Of a stretch of 64,000 bases of DNA, positions 56,544 to 64,000 are shown in pieces; the first letter of the stretch is position 1, and each line of letters opens with the position of its first letter. The stretch is from positions 62,001 to 126,000 of the forward strand of contig NZ_JAHUTM010000002.1 in assembly GCF_019209905.1 (NCBI RefSeq), written 5' to 3'. The position numbers and the translations under genes were made by a program. The DNA comes from Corynebacterium sp. TAE3-ERU12 (GTDB lineage Bacteria; Actinomycetota; Actinomycetes; Mycobacteriales; Mycobacteriaceae). The notes below the pieces were generated by a model, which saw nothing but the letters and a program-made list of their open reading frames with translations, had not been told where the DNA came from and searched no databases.

Positions 56544-56996
56544 GGTATTCCTTTCGAAGATCAGGAAAATGTTCGAAGTCGAAGGTACAGCGGGATTGAG
56601 TGTTTAAACACTCCTCGCCAGCAAATAGGCTTAGGCCGAGTGAGACTGCGCAAAGGCGACCACGTCCGGAAAGAAAAAGTGGTCCACTTTTCACTAACCG
56701 ATTCAAAGCCCCAAGATCCCTCCGAGTCTTGGAGTCCCAGCACTGCCACCATCTGACGTAACGCGATCGCACCTGTCAGACCTGGTACCCATCACTCAAT
56801 CTGCTGATGCCGGCGACACCATCAGTTTTAAAACCGCAGAGTCGATTCTCGTACACGCTCTAGTTGTGCGCTTCCGACAGTTCCGGCTGGGTCGGGTTGG
56901 TGGTCTCGCCAGAATCGACGCAACCCACGTTGCAGCCATTCCGGAAACGAAACTGCGGGTTTGTTGCTAAACCACATCGGTTTCCTCGTCGTTCCG
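56544..56996. other. gene-free stretch at the right end of the accessory region
   Basis: No gene, RNA or clear repeat is seen. Open frames present have neither ribosome-binding sites nor family features. The region lies downstream of the AbgT gene, and no terminator was identified. Confidence 0.3.
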
Positions 56997-58586
56997 CTAC
57001 CGCACCGGTACACCCGGGCCGAGGTCAATACCGGCGAGGTACCAGACCACGAAGAACGCGAACCAACCCACAATCATCGCCAGCGAGTACGGAATAGTCA
57101 GCGAGATCAGGGTGCCCACACCAGAATTCTTGCGGTAGCGCTGCAAGAACGTCAGTGCCAGCGCGAAGTACGGCGACATTGGCGTGATGATATTGGTCGG
57201 GGAGTCACCGATACGGAACAGCATCTGGGTGACCTCAGGGGCAATATCGACGTACATCAGCATCGGCACCACCACCGGGGCCATCAGCGCCCACTGGGCC
57301 GAACCCGACGTGATGAACAGGTTCAACAGCGCGACCAGCAACACCAGTGCCGCGAAGAGCAGCAGCGGCGGCAGGTCAGCGCGAGTGAGCAGCTCCGCGC
57401 CGCGAATGGCGGTCCACCGGCCCAGGTTCGACCAGTCGAAGTAGGCGGTGAACTGGGAGACCGCGAAGAACAGCACCATCATGGTGGTCAACGTGCCCAT
57501 GCCCTTTTCCATGAAGGCCGGGATATCGCCGGAGTTCTCAATCGTGCCGACGCGGATGCCGTAGGCAATACCGGTGGCAGCGAAAAGCAGAGCAATCGGG
57601 ACCACAATGTCGGTCAGCAGCGGGGAGTTGAGAATGCCGTCGCCCTCGCCACGAAGCGGGGAGCCCGGGATGAACAGCAGCGCCGCCCAAATAGCAGTAA
57701 CCACCAAAGCCGCGATGGAACCGGCGATGAGGCCGGAGCGTTCCTTGTCGGTGATCTCCAGCTTCGGTGTCGAATCCTCGTCCTCTTCGGCTTCTTCATC
57801 GTCGTTATTGCCACCAGAGGTAAACGAGGCTGCCTCATAGTCAATCTCGTCATCATTCATGGTGCGGGCAGCGTAGCTCTCGACGAAGAACTCAGTAACC
57901 GCAGTAATAATCAGTGCCAGCACAATTGCCGAAGCCATCGAGAAGAAGTAGTTCGACAACGGGCTGACCACATACTCCGGGTCGACGAACTGGGCCGCCG
58001 AGGTCGAAATGCCGGCGAGCAGCACGTCAGTGATATTCAGCACCAGCGAGGAGTTAAAGCCTGCCGACGAAGCCGCAAACGCCACCATCGCACCCACAAT
58101 GGGGTTACGCCCAACAGCGCGGAAAGCCGCCGCACCAATCGGAATCAAGATGACGTACACAGCGTCGGAAGCAATAGAACCAGTGACACCGGTCAAGGCA
58201 ATAACGAAGGTCAGCAACCAACCATGGGAGACCTTGCCGATAGCCGCGCGCATCGCAGTGCCGATAAAACCGGAGTACTCGGCGACCGCCACACCCAGCA
58301 TGCAGACAATAATCAAGCCCACCGGTGCGAAGGACATGAAATTCGACACCGCATCGGTGACCATGCGGGTGAGGAACTCCGCCGTCAGCAGGCTTTGGAC
58401 CTGGACTTCCTCACCGGTGCCGGGGTCCGTGGCACTCATCCCCGCCATGGAACCCAGCCAGGACGAGAGGATGACTACGCCAGCGAGGATGACAAATAGC
58501 CAGAATGGGTTGGGCAGTTTATTACCGATCCGCTCCAGAGCCGAGAGAAAGCCATTTGGGCGTTCGGTGGTAGTGGTTTCAGTCAT
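56997..58586 (-). CDS. AbgT-family transporter
   Basis: 529 residues with about 12 helices plus hairpins. Family features are RIGNKLPNPFWLFVILAGVV at the start, FMSFAPVGLIIVCMLGVAVAE, GVTGSIASDAVYVILIPIGA, and late GDSPTNIITPMSPYF. A charged cytoplasmic loop (residues 265-290) has a run of acidic residues. AbgT proteins carry p-aminobenzoyl-glutamate inwards, or expel sulfonamides in MtrF/YdaH. AAAGGGG precedes the ATG by six bases. It lies 20 bases behind the second fcoT copy and is probably co-transcribed with it, a link with no known explanation. Confidence 0.87.
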   Translation of the reverse strand: MTETTTTERPNGFLSALERIGNKLPNPFWLFVILAGVVILSSWLGSMAGMSATDPGTGEEVQVQSLLTAEFLTRMVTDAVSNFMSFAPVGLIIVCMLGVAVAEYSGFIGTAMRAAIGKVSHGWLLTFVIALTGVTGSIASDAVYVILIPIGAAAFRAVGRNPIVGAMVAFAASSAGFNSSLVLNITDVLLAGISTSAAQFVDPEYVVSPLSNYFFSMASAIVLALIITAVTEFFVESYAARTMNDDEIDYEAASFTSGGNNDDEEAEEDEDSTPKLEITDKERSGLIAGSIAALVVTAIWAALLFIPGSPLRGEGDGILNSPLLTDIVVPIALLFAATGIAYGIRVGTIENSGDIPAFMEKGMGTLTTMMVLFFAVSQFTAYFDWSNLGRWTAIRGAELLTRADLPPLLLFAALVLLVALLNLFITSGSAQWALMAPVVVPMLMYVDIAPEVTQMLFRIGDSPTNIITPMSPYFALALTFLQRYRKNSGVGTLISLTIPYSLAMIVGWFAFFVVWYLAGIDLGPGVPVR

Positions 58587-58606
58587 GCTGGGCCCCTTTG
58601 GGCTGG

Positions 58607-59191
58607 TTAGGCGGAATGATCCGCGGCTCGGGCGGCGGCCTTCAGGCCTGCCTCGGGAGTGTTGACCAGGGCGAGGCGCACTTCGCCGCGTGCGCGGCCA
58701 CCGTTATCGTCGGTGAACTCGATCTCGGTGCGCAGCTTGAGGATGCCGCGCTCCAGGCGGGTGGCGTCGAGCTCGACGACGCGGAATTCGGCCTGGAAAC
58801 CGCGGGCGTTGATCGGGCGGGAGTAGCGCGAGTCGGCCTGCTGGATGAGCACGGCGGGCAGCTGGCGCTCCCAGTACTCGTCGATGGTCCAACCCTCGAA
58901 AATCGGGTTGTCACCAGCATCAACAGTTGCCGCCAGGGAGAGGTACATCAGCTGGTTGTAGCAGATGATGAATTCGACGGCGTTGAAGTGGCCGGTGTCG
59001 TCGATATAGCAGGATTCGGGGATTTCGAAGGTGCCGCGGCTGATAATGCCGGCCGGGCCCGCTTCGTCCGAAACGCCCTTAACCTCAGTGTCGGCGCTGG
59101 TCTGGACTTCTGCAGAACGCAGGTAGATACAGTCCTTGGCCCGGTAGGGGTCCATGCACTTGTGGAACAGGGCATCAGAATCGGTTAGCAC
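58607..59191 (-). CDS. FcoT/ScoD-family protein (Rv0098-like), copy 2
   Basis: 194 residues from GTG (AAAGAGG upstream). At DNA level it is identical to copy 1 (43487-44077) over long blocks, interrupted by two short divergent patches: residues about 32-46 (TSADTEVKGVSDE in place of THADAPVIGIKEE) and about 88-100 (ATVDAGDNPIFEG in place of AAVDSGDSPIFDG). The C-terminus also differs after PEAGL. This mosaic suggests gene conversion between paralogues. There is no ScoE-like gene beside it; it leads an AbgT transporter instead. Confidence 0.82.
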   Translation of the reverse strand: MLTDSDALFHKCMDPYRAKDCIYLRSAEVQTSADTEVKGVSDEAGPAGIISRGTFEIPESCYIDDTGHFNAVEFIICYNQLMYLSLAATVDAGDNPIFEGWTIDEYWERQLPAVLIQQADSRYSRPINARGFQAEFRVVELDATRLERGILKLRTEIEFTDDNGGRARGEVRLALVNTPEAGLKAAARAADHSA

Positions 59192-59312
59192 AAAACCACC
59201 TCTTTACGTAGTGCTCGACAGTGGATGACATGTGACGCACAGTGACGTGCGTGCGTGGTTAACCTAGTTTATGGGCTAAGCCAGGAGAAGGTGCCCACTC
59301 GCGAAATATTGC

Positions 59313-59350
59313 AAAAGCCCGCCCCGAAACACTCCGGGAGCGGGCTTTTT
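59313..59350 (-). terminator. rho-independent terminator after the SGNH hydrolase
   Basis: AAAAGCCCGC / GCGGGCTTTT (59313-59322, 59340-59349) with an inner CCCG/CGGG pairing forms a strong hairpin with T tracts on both strands. It lies 15 bases beyond the stop of the minus-strand SGNH gene and separates it from fcoT copy 2. Confidence 0.85.
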
Positions 59351-59364
59351 ACAGCGATGCTGGC

Positions 59365-60267
59365 TTATTTCAACACCGACGCGACCATGTGGCCAATGGC
59401 GACAGAACCATTAATCGTCGGATGCAGCTTCATATTGTGCTTCGACGTGGTGTCAAACCAACCCGAGACATAGCGCTCACTAGGCTTCGCGCATGTCGAA
59501 TGCGGCCCGGTGGCGTCGTAGAGGTTAATGAACCACGCATCAGCCTCGCGTGAGGCGGCGATCAGGGTGTTATTCAGCGAGGCCTCAAGCGCGTCCAAAC
59601 CCGGGGCAATGATCTCATGATTATTTTCCGGGTCCGTATTAATCAGGCACACCTTGTCCTGGTGGGCCACCCGGGGATAGCCAACGATATACACGTGTGC
59701 GCCCGGGGCAACAGCACGCACCCGGTCCGCGACGCGCTTGACAGTGGCGCGGAACGCCGAGGCCGGATTCCCCCCATTAGTAGCCGCATCAGCCCACGCG
59801 AAAGCATCCAAACCGCCGTACATCAACAGCACCTTGTCGGTCTTCGGGCCGACATCGCCACGCGAAATCGCGGTCTCGACGAAAGTCAGCAGCTGCGCCG
59901 CCGGAATACGGCCGGTGCCGTTACAGGAATAATCGGCCAAATTAGCCTCGCCCACACCCGAAACACGGGCGGCGACATGCGGCCAACTATTCGGGTCCTG
60001 GCCACAGCCGGACATCTGGCCCGCCACCCTAGAGCGCGAGGCAGCCTCCGGGTCATAACCACGGGCATAAGAGATAGGGGAGACCGTCGGATTAGCGGCG
60101 TACGAATCACCAAACACCACCATCTCCTTGCCCTCACCGCCAGCAGGAATACCGGGAAGTGCAGGTTGGGCGCCAGCAACAGGAGCTGCAGCAACCAACG
60201 CCAAGGCAGCAGTGGCGGCAGCAATAGCCCGGCGGGCTACCGAACGTGCCGGCAAAGAAGAAGGCAT
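59365..60267 (-). CDS. secreted SGNH-family esterase/lipase
   Basis: 300 residues from MPSSLPARS, with a signal peptide (AIAAATAALALVAAAPVAGAQ). The GDSY box is VVFGDSYAANP; further SGNH blocks are the Gly in NLADYSCNGTGR, MYGGLDAFAW in place of GxND, and late His in HSTCAKPSERYVSGW or KLHPTING. Six cysteines suggest disulfides. The family hydrolyses lipid or glycan esters outside the cell. Similar secreted enzymes are frequent in corynebacteria. Confidence 0.85.
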   Translation of the reverse strand: MPSSLPARSVARRAIAAATAALALVAAAPVAGAQPALPGIPAGGEGKEMVVFGDSYAANPTVSPISYARGYDPEAASRSRVAGQMSGCGQDPNSWPHVAARVSGVGEANLADYSCNGTGRIPAAQLLTFVETAISRGDVGPKTDKVLLMYGGLDAFAWADAATNGGNPASAFRATVKRVADRVRAVAPGAHVYIVGYPRVAHQDKVCLINTDPENNHEIIAPGLDALEASLNNTLIAASREADAWFINLYDATGPHSTCAKPSERYVSGWFDTTSKHNMKLHPTINGSVAIGHMVASVLK

Positions 60268-60352
60268 GAAGAGTCTCCGATCAGGATTTCGACAGTGAAA
60301 TAGTAGTTCTTGCCAGCAATATCGTCTGCCGCACGCCCCCAAGGTGGGGGAA

Positions 60353-60922
60353 TCAGTCCAGCTCGCCGTCAAAAGTAGCGCGCAGCGCAGCAATCACACC
60401 GTCGGCCACACCAGCCCCGTCATGCAGCGTGATGTCATCCTCAGCGAAAAGACCGCCCTCGGCGAGCTCAGCGTCGGCAGGCCGCGGCTGGATCAGCGTC
60501 AGCTCCGGGCCCTCGTCAATAACTGCGGAAATCAAGCGGGCGCGGCGGGCCACACCGTCGGCAACGCTGGCCTGAACCTCCTCCAGCGTCATATTCGACA
60601 CAGTGTCATCATCCTCGGGATCGACGATGAGAACCTCCTGCACCAACACCGCGCCGACGACACCACGCGGCCACGAAGTGCGGGCAATAAAATCCGCCAA
60701 CTCGGGGCTACCGCCCTCAACTCCCTCCGGTAGCGGCTCCTGCGTCACCAACGCCAGCGGCGAATCATCAAGCGCAGCATCCAGCGCCTGCGCCACCAAA
60801 TCCGCAGGCACCAAGGCGATGAGCTGCGGCGGGTTGCCCCAACCGTCGGCATGCGCAAGCTCCACAGCCTCCAGTGCGGCGCGGTTAAGCGCCTGCGGGA
60901 GCCGCCACGTTTCCGAATCCAT
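60353..60922 (-). CDS. PPA1309-family conserved actinobacterial protein
   Basis: 189 residues from MDSETWRLPQ, with AGAGG upstream. It is acidic and soluble with characteristic blocks LNRAALEAVELAHADGWGNPPQLIALVP and SWPRGVVGAVLVQEVLIV. It stands divergently from the UPF0182 gene, which is its usual location in actinobacteria. The function of the family is unknown. Confidence 0.8.
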   Translation of the reverse strand: MDSETWRLPQALNRAALEAVELAHADGWGNPPQLIALVPADLVAQALDAALDDSPLALVTQEPLPEGVEGGSPELADFIARTSWPRGVVGAVLVQEVLIVDPEDDDTVSNMTLEEVQASVADGVARRARLISAVIDEGPELTLIQPRPADAELAEGGLFAEDDITLHDGAGVADGVIAALRATFDGELD

Positions 60923-61048
60923 GAGGACCTCTCTCTGCCGGTTGCTGGGGCAAGTTCCGCAGCCACAGTGCAACTTCTTTACAGTGGAATTCAACCCAAC
61001 ACCCATCACGCGGGTGTGTGCCGAACAATAGCCGAGGAGAACGCTTCG

Positions 61049-64000
61049 TTGTCCACCCCCTTCACACAAAGCCCGGGGTCTAAGCGCTCACGTGCGCTGT
61101 CGATCACCGCAGCCGTAGTGGCCTTCCTTTTCTTCTTCGTCCCCTTCCTGGTGTCGCTCTATGTCGACTTCCAGTGGTTCGGTGAAGTTGGCCAACGCGG
61201 CGTCTTCACCACCGTCTGGCTGACCCGCATCGCGCTCTTCCTTATCGTCGGGCTGATTTTCGGTGGCATCGTTGCCGCAGCACTCAGAATGGCCTGGCGC
61301 GCCCGGCCACCAGAAGACCCCAGTGTGGACCCGGCCAGCCCCGTCGCCGCCTACCGACGGCTCGCTGAGAATATGTCCCGCAGCGCACTTATCGGGCTGC
61401 CCATTATTTTCGGCATCTTCGCTGGCGCAGTAGCCCAGGCCTCCTGGCGTGAAGTCCAGATGTTCCTCAACGCCAAGGACTTCGGCGCCACCGACCCCCA
61501 GTTCGGCAAAGACTACGGCTTCTACGCCTTTGAGCTGCCCTTCTGGTCCTTCGTGGTTGGGACTTTGCTGCTCGCAGTCATGCTGGCATTCATGCTGTGC
61601 CTATTCAGCCACTACTTGCTCGGCGGCATCCGCGCAGGCAATCCCGTCACCGGCGAGAAAATGCGCATCACCTCGGCCGCCCGCGCCCAGCTGGCGACCT
61701 GGGCCGGCATGTTCATGGTGCTCAAGGCCATCAGCTACTGGCTGGACCGCTACGAACTGCTGAACAACCGGCAGGCAACCTTCACCGGTGCGTCCTACAC
61801 CGATATCAACGCCCTCCTGCCCGCGAAAATTGTGCTGCTGGTGATCTCCATCCTGGTCGCCGCCGCCTTCTTCGCCGCCATCTTCCTGCGCAACCTCGCC
61901 ATCCCCGCGATGGCCACGGTGCTGATGTTGGTGTCCGCAGGTGTTATCGGCGTGGCCTGGCCGCTGGCGGTCGAGCAGTTCTCCGTCGACCCGAACCGTG
62001 CGGCCAAGGAACGCGACTACATCGAGCGAAATATCCAAGCCACCCGCTACTTCTACGGGCTTACCGACGAAAACGTCACCATTGACCGCAATTGGGGCGG
62101 CAAGGCCGAGAAGGCCGATGACCCGGAGGCGGCGGCTGAGGGGGCCGAGTCCATCGCTGAAGACTCCGGCACCCTGTCCAATATCCGCATCCTCGACCCT
62201 GAGGTGCTGCCGCCGACGTTCACCCAGCAAAAGCAGCTGAAGAACTTCTACGGCTTCCCCGACATCCTTGCCATGGACCGCTATGAGGTCGACGGCGAAA
62301 TGCAGGACTTCGTCGTCGCCGCCCGCGAGCTCAACCCGCAGACCCTGCAGGGCAACCAGAACAACTGGATTAACCGGCACACCGTGTACACCCACGGCAA
62401 CGGTTTCGTCGCCGCGCCGGCCAATAAGGTCGACGAGGTCGCCGCTGAGGCCGGTTCCTCGCGTGGTGGCTACCCCATCTACACCGTGGCGGACCTCTTC
62501 GAATCCGAAGACCCCAACGGCATGAACCTGGACCTGAAGCAGCCGCGCATCTACTACGGGCCGCTGATTGCTGATTCCGACGCTGACTACGCCATCGTCG
62601 GCGGCAATGGTTCCGGCAACGATGTTGAGTACGACGCCGACGGCCGGAACTTCACCTATGACGGTGTCGGCGGCGTCGGCATCGGCAATGTCTTCAACCG
62701 CGCCGTCTACGCCACCAACTACCAGGAACTCAACATCCTGCTCACCGACCGCATCGGCGACGACTCGAAGATCATTTTCGAGCGCGACCCCCGCGACCGC
62801 GTGCAGAAAGTAGCCCCGTGGCTGACCACCGACACCCGCACCTACCCGGCCGTGATTGATGGCCGCATTAAGTGGATTGTCGACGGCTACACCACCCTGG
62901 CTGATATGCCGTACTCGCAGCGCATGAGCCTGCAGGAAACCACTGCGGACTCGCTGAACCCCGACGGCACCCCGCGCCCGCTGCCGAATAATGACGTCAG
63001 TTATATCCGCAACTCGGTCAAGGCCGTGGTGGATGCCTACGACGGCACCGTGGACCTCTACGAATTCGACCAGAACGACCCGGTGCTGCAGGCCTGGATG
63101 GGGATCTTCCCCGGCGTGGTGCACCCCAACGAGCAGATCACTGACGAGCTGCGCCAGCACCTGCGCTACCCCGAGGACCTGTTCAAGGTGCAGCGCGAAC
63201 TGATGGCGAAGTACCACGTCTCTAACCCGGCGACGTTCTTCACCTCGGACTCGTTCTGGTCGGTGCCCAATGACCCCACCGCCCCAGAGGAGCAGGGCCT
63301 GTCCCAGCCGCCGTACTACGTCGTGGCTGCTGATCCGGAAACCGGCCAGCCCAGCTTCCAGCTGATTTCGGCCTACCGTGGCCTGGACCGTGAGTTCCTT
63401 GCCGCGCATATGACGGTGTCTTCTGACCCCGACGATTACGGCAAGATCACTATCCGAGCATTGCCGACGGACACCCAGACCTTGGGCCCGAAGCAGGCGC
63501 AGGACACCATGATGTCTGCCGACGAAGTCGCCCAGGACCGCACGCTGCTGGAAGGCGCCAATGTGGTGACCAACGGCAACCTGCTCACCCTGCCTGTCGG
63601 CGATGGCGAGATCCTCTACGTCGAGCCGATTTATACCCAGCGCAAGGGGCAGGAAACCGCCTTCCCGAAGCTGCTGCGCGTGCTGGTGTCCTACCGCGGT
63701 GAGGTCGGCTATGGCGCCACCGTGGCCGAAGCCCTCGACCAGGTCGGTATCGACCCGGCGGCGGCCACCCGAGTTGCCGGCGACCCCGTCGATGAAGGCG
63801 ATAAGCCCGACGACGAGAGCGATGAAGACACGAGCAAGCCTGCGGATGCTGATGACGCAGATAAGCCCTCCGGCAAGGTTGACGCTGCTGCACGCGATGC
63901 CGCGGTAGAGCGCATCAATGCCGCGTTGGACAAGCTCTCCAAGGCCCAGCGTGATGGCGATTTCGGTGCCCAGGGCCAGGCGTTGGCGGAACTGGACCAG
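61049..64000 (+). CDS. UPF0182-family large membrane protein (3' truncated by window)
   Basis: 984 codons are visible from TTG at 61049 (GAGGAG eight bases before) and the frame is still open at the window edge. Seven membrane helices cover about residues 20-325, starting ITAAVVAFLFFFVPFLVSLY. A large exported domain follows, with conserved features such as YIERNIQATRYFYGL and LMRQ-free but typical YVEPIYTQRKGQE. An acidic linker rich in Asp/Glu (DEGDKPDDESDEDT) precedes the C-terminal region. The homologue in M. tuberculosis is Rv3193c. The function is unknown; full family length is about 1000 residues, so only a short tail is missing. Confidence 0.93.
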   Translation, partial: MSTPFTQSPGSKRSRALSITAAVVAFLFFFVPFLVSLYVDFQWFGEVGQRGVFTTVWLTRIALFLIVGLIFGGIVAAALRMAWRARPPEDPSVDPASPVAAYRRLAENMSRSALIGLPIIFGIFAGAVAQASWREVQMFLNAKDFGATDPQFGKDYGFYAFELPFWSFVVGTLLLAVMLAFMLCLFSHYLLGGIRAGNPVTGEKMRITSAARAQLATWAGMFMVLKAISYWLDRYELLNNRQATFTGASYTDINALLPAKIVLLVISILVAAAFFAAIFLRNLAIPAMATVLMLVSAGVIGVAWPLAVEQFSVDPNRAAKERDYIERNIQATRYFYGLTDENVTIDRNWGGKAEKADDPEAAAEGAESIAEDSGTLSNIRILDPEVLPPTFTQQKQLKNFYGFPDILAMDRYEVDGEMQDFVVAARELNPQTLQGNQNNWINRHTVYTHGNGFVAAPANKVDEVAAEAGSSRGGYPIYTVADLFESEDPNGMNLDLKQPRIYYGPLIADSDADYAIVGGNGSGNDVEYDADGRNFTYDGVGGVGIGNVFNRAVYATNYQELNILLTDRIGDDSKIIFERDPRDRVQKVAPWLTTDTRTYPAVIDGRIKWIVDGYTTLADMPYSQRMSLQETTADSLNPDGTPRPLPNNDVSYIRNSVKAVVDAYDGTVDLYEFDQNDPVLQAWMGIFPGVVHPNEQITDELRQHLRYPEDLFKVQRELMAKYHVSNPATFFTSDSFWSVPNDPTAPEEQGLSQPPYYVVAADPETGQPSFQLISAYRGLDREFLAAHMTVSSDPDDYGKITIRALPTDTQTLGPKQAQDTMMSADEVAQDRTLLEGANVVTNGNLLTLPVGDGEILYVEPIYTQRKGQETAFPKLLRVLVSYRGEVGYGATVAEALDQVGIDPAAATRVAGDPVDEGDKPDDESDEDTSKPADADDADKPSGKVDAAARDAAVERINAALDKLSKAQRDGDFGAQGQALAELDQ

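Noticed and set aside
56828..57073. Open frame running across the 3' end of the AbgT gene
   Set aside because: No ribosome-binding site, no family features, and it overlaps the conserved C-terminus of a recognised transporter.
61601..63409. 602-codon open frame on the minus strand opposite the UPF0182 gene
   Set aside because: It arises from the GC-rich third positions of the plus-strand gene. The translation is low-complexity Val/Gly/His-rich with no domain, while the plus frame is a recognised family.

Overview
The window reads as the chromosome of a high-GC actinobacterium of the order Corynebacteriales, most likely a Corynebacterium. The support is the gene order pmt / rsmI / metG / tatD / rpf2 / rsmA / ispE locus / ABC-F, a tmRNA tag ending RDYALAA, a UPF0182 giant membrane protein, frequent GTG/TTG starts and leaderless-looking promoters. 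The species cannot be read from the sequence.

Layout. 1-4086: end of an unidentified acidic protein, tRNA-Ala(CGC), small membrane proteins, and the divergent pair protein-O-mannosyltransferase / rsmI. 4141-9513: three tandem BCCT osmolyte carriers, the first two a recent duplication together with an upstream tandem hexamer site. 9510-12787: DUF222/HNH protein and metG. 12788-20899 (minus): a probable iron/siderophore uptake operon made of three MptD-type S components, EcfT, a double EcfA, two YbtP/YbtQ-like ABC half-transporters and a TetR regulator, with DtxR-like boxes at its head. 20950-28130: tatD, rpf2, rsmA, a methyltransferase with a good DtxR-like box, a catalytically degenerate ispE-locus gene, an ABC-F protein and a cation exporter.

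28202-33540 (minus): a chain of esterase, hydrolase, anchored secreted protein, acyl-CoA/ACP ligase and a stand-alone carrier-thioesterase protein. 33575-35949: flippase and GT4. 35874-44968 (minus): nine genes, mostly coupled by 1-4 base stop/start overlaps, headed by a ScoE/Rv0097-like non-heme iron oxygenase and an FcoT/Rv0098-like protein (the pair that makes fatty isonitriles in mycobacteria and Streptomyces), followed by glycosyltransferases, a polytopic membrane protein, a beta-lactamase-fold hydrolase and a GH16 enzyme. No NRPS is present.

45224-56996: smpB and ssrA, then a decayed accessory region. A 615-bp block holding the 3' end of smpB, the whole ssrA gene and its terminator is present twice (45641-46255 and 51724-52338) as direct repeats bracketing 5.5 kb of foreign DNA. 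Inside are two class II lantibiotic-type precursors whose cores contain no cysteine, broken glycosyltransferases, and an intact membrane protein/methyltransferase pair. Beyond the second tmRNA lie a broken LanT-like exporter, an intact LanF/LanE-type immunity ABC pair and an SdpI-like protein. No LanM-type synthetase was seen.

56997-64000: an AbgT-family transporter paired with a second, mosaic copy of fcoT, then core genes: a secreted SGNH hydrolase, a PPA1309-like protein and UPF0182 (cut by the window end).

The points most worth pursuing are the isonitrile-type pair leading a sugar operon, the cysteine-free lantibiotic-leader peptides, the duplicated tmRNA locus, the DtxR-boxed uptake operon and the degenerate ispE.
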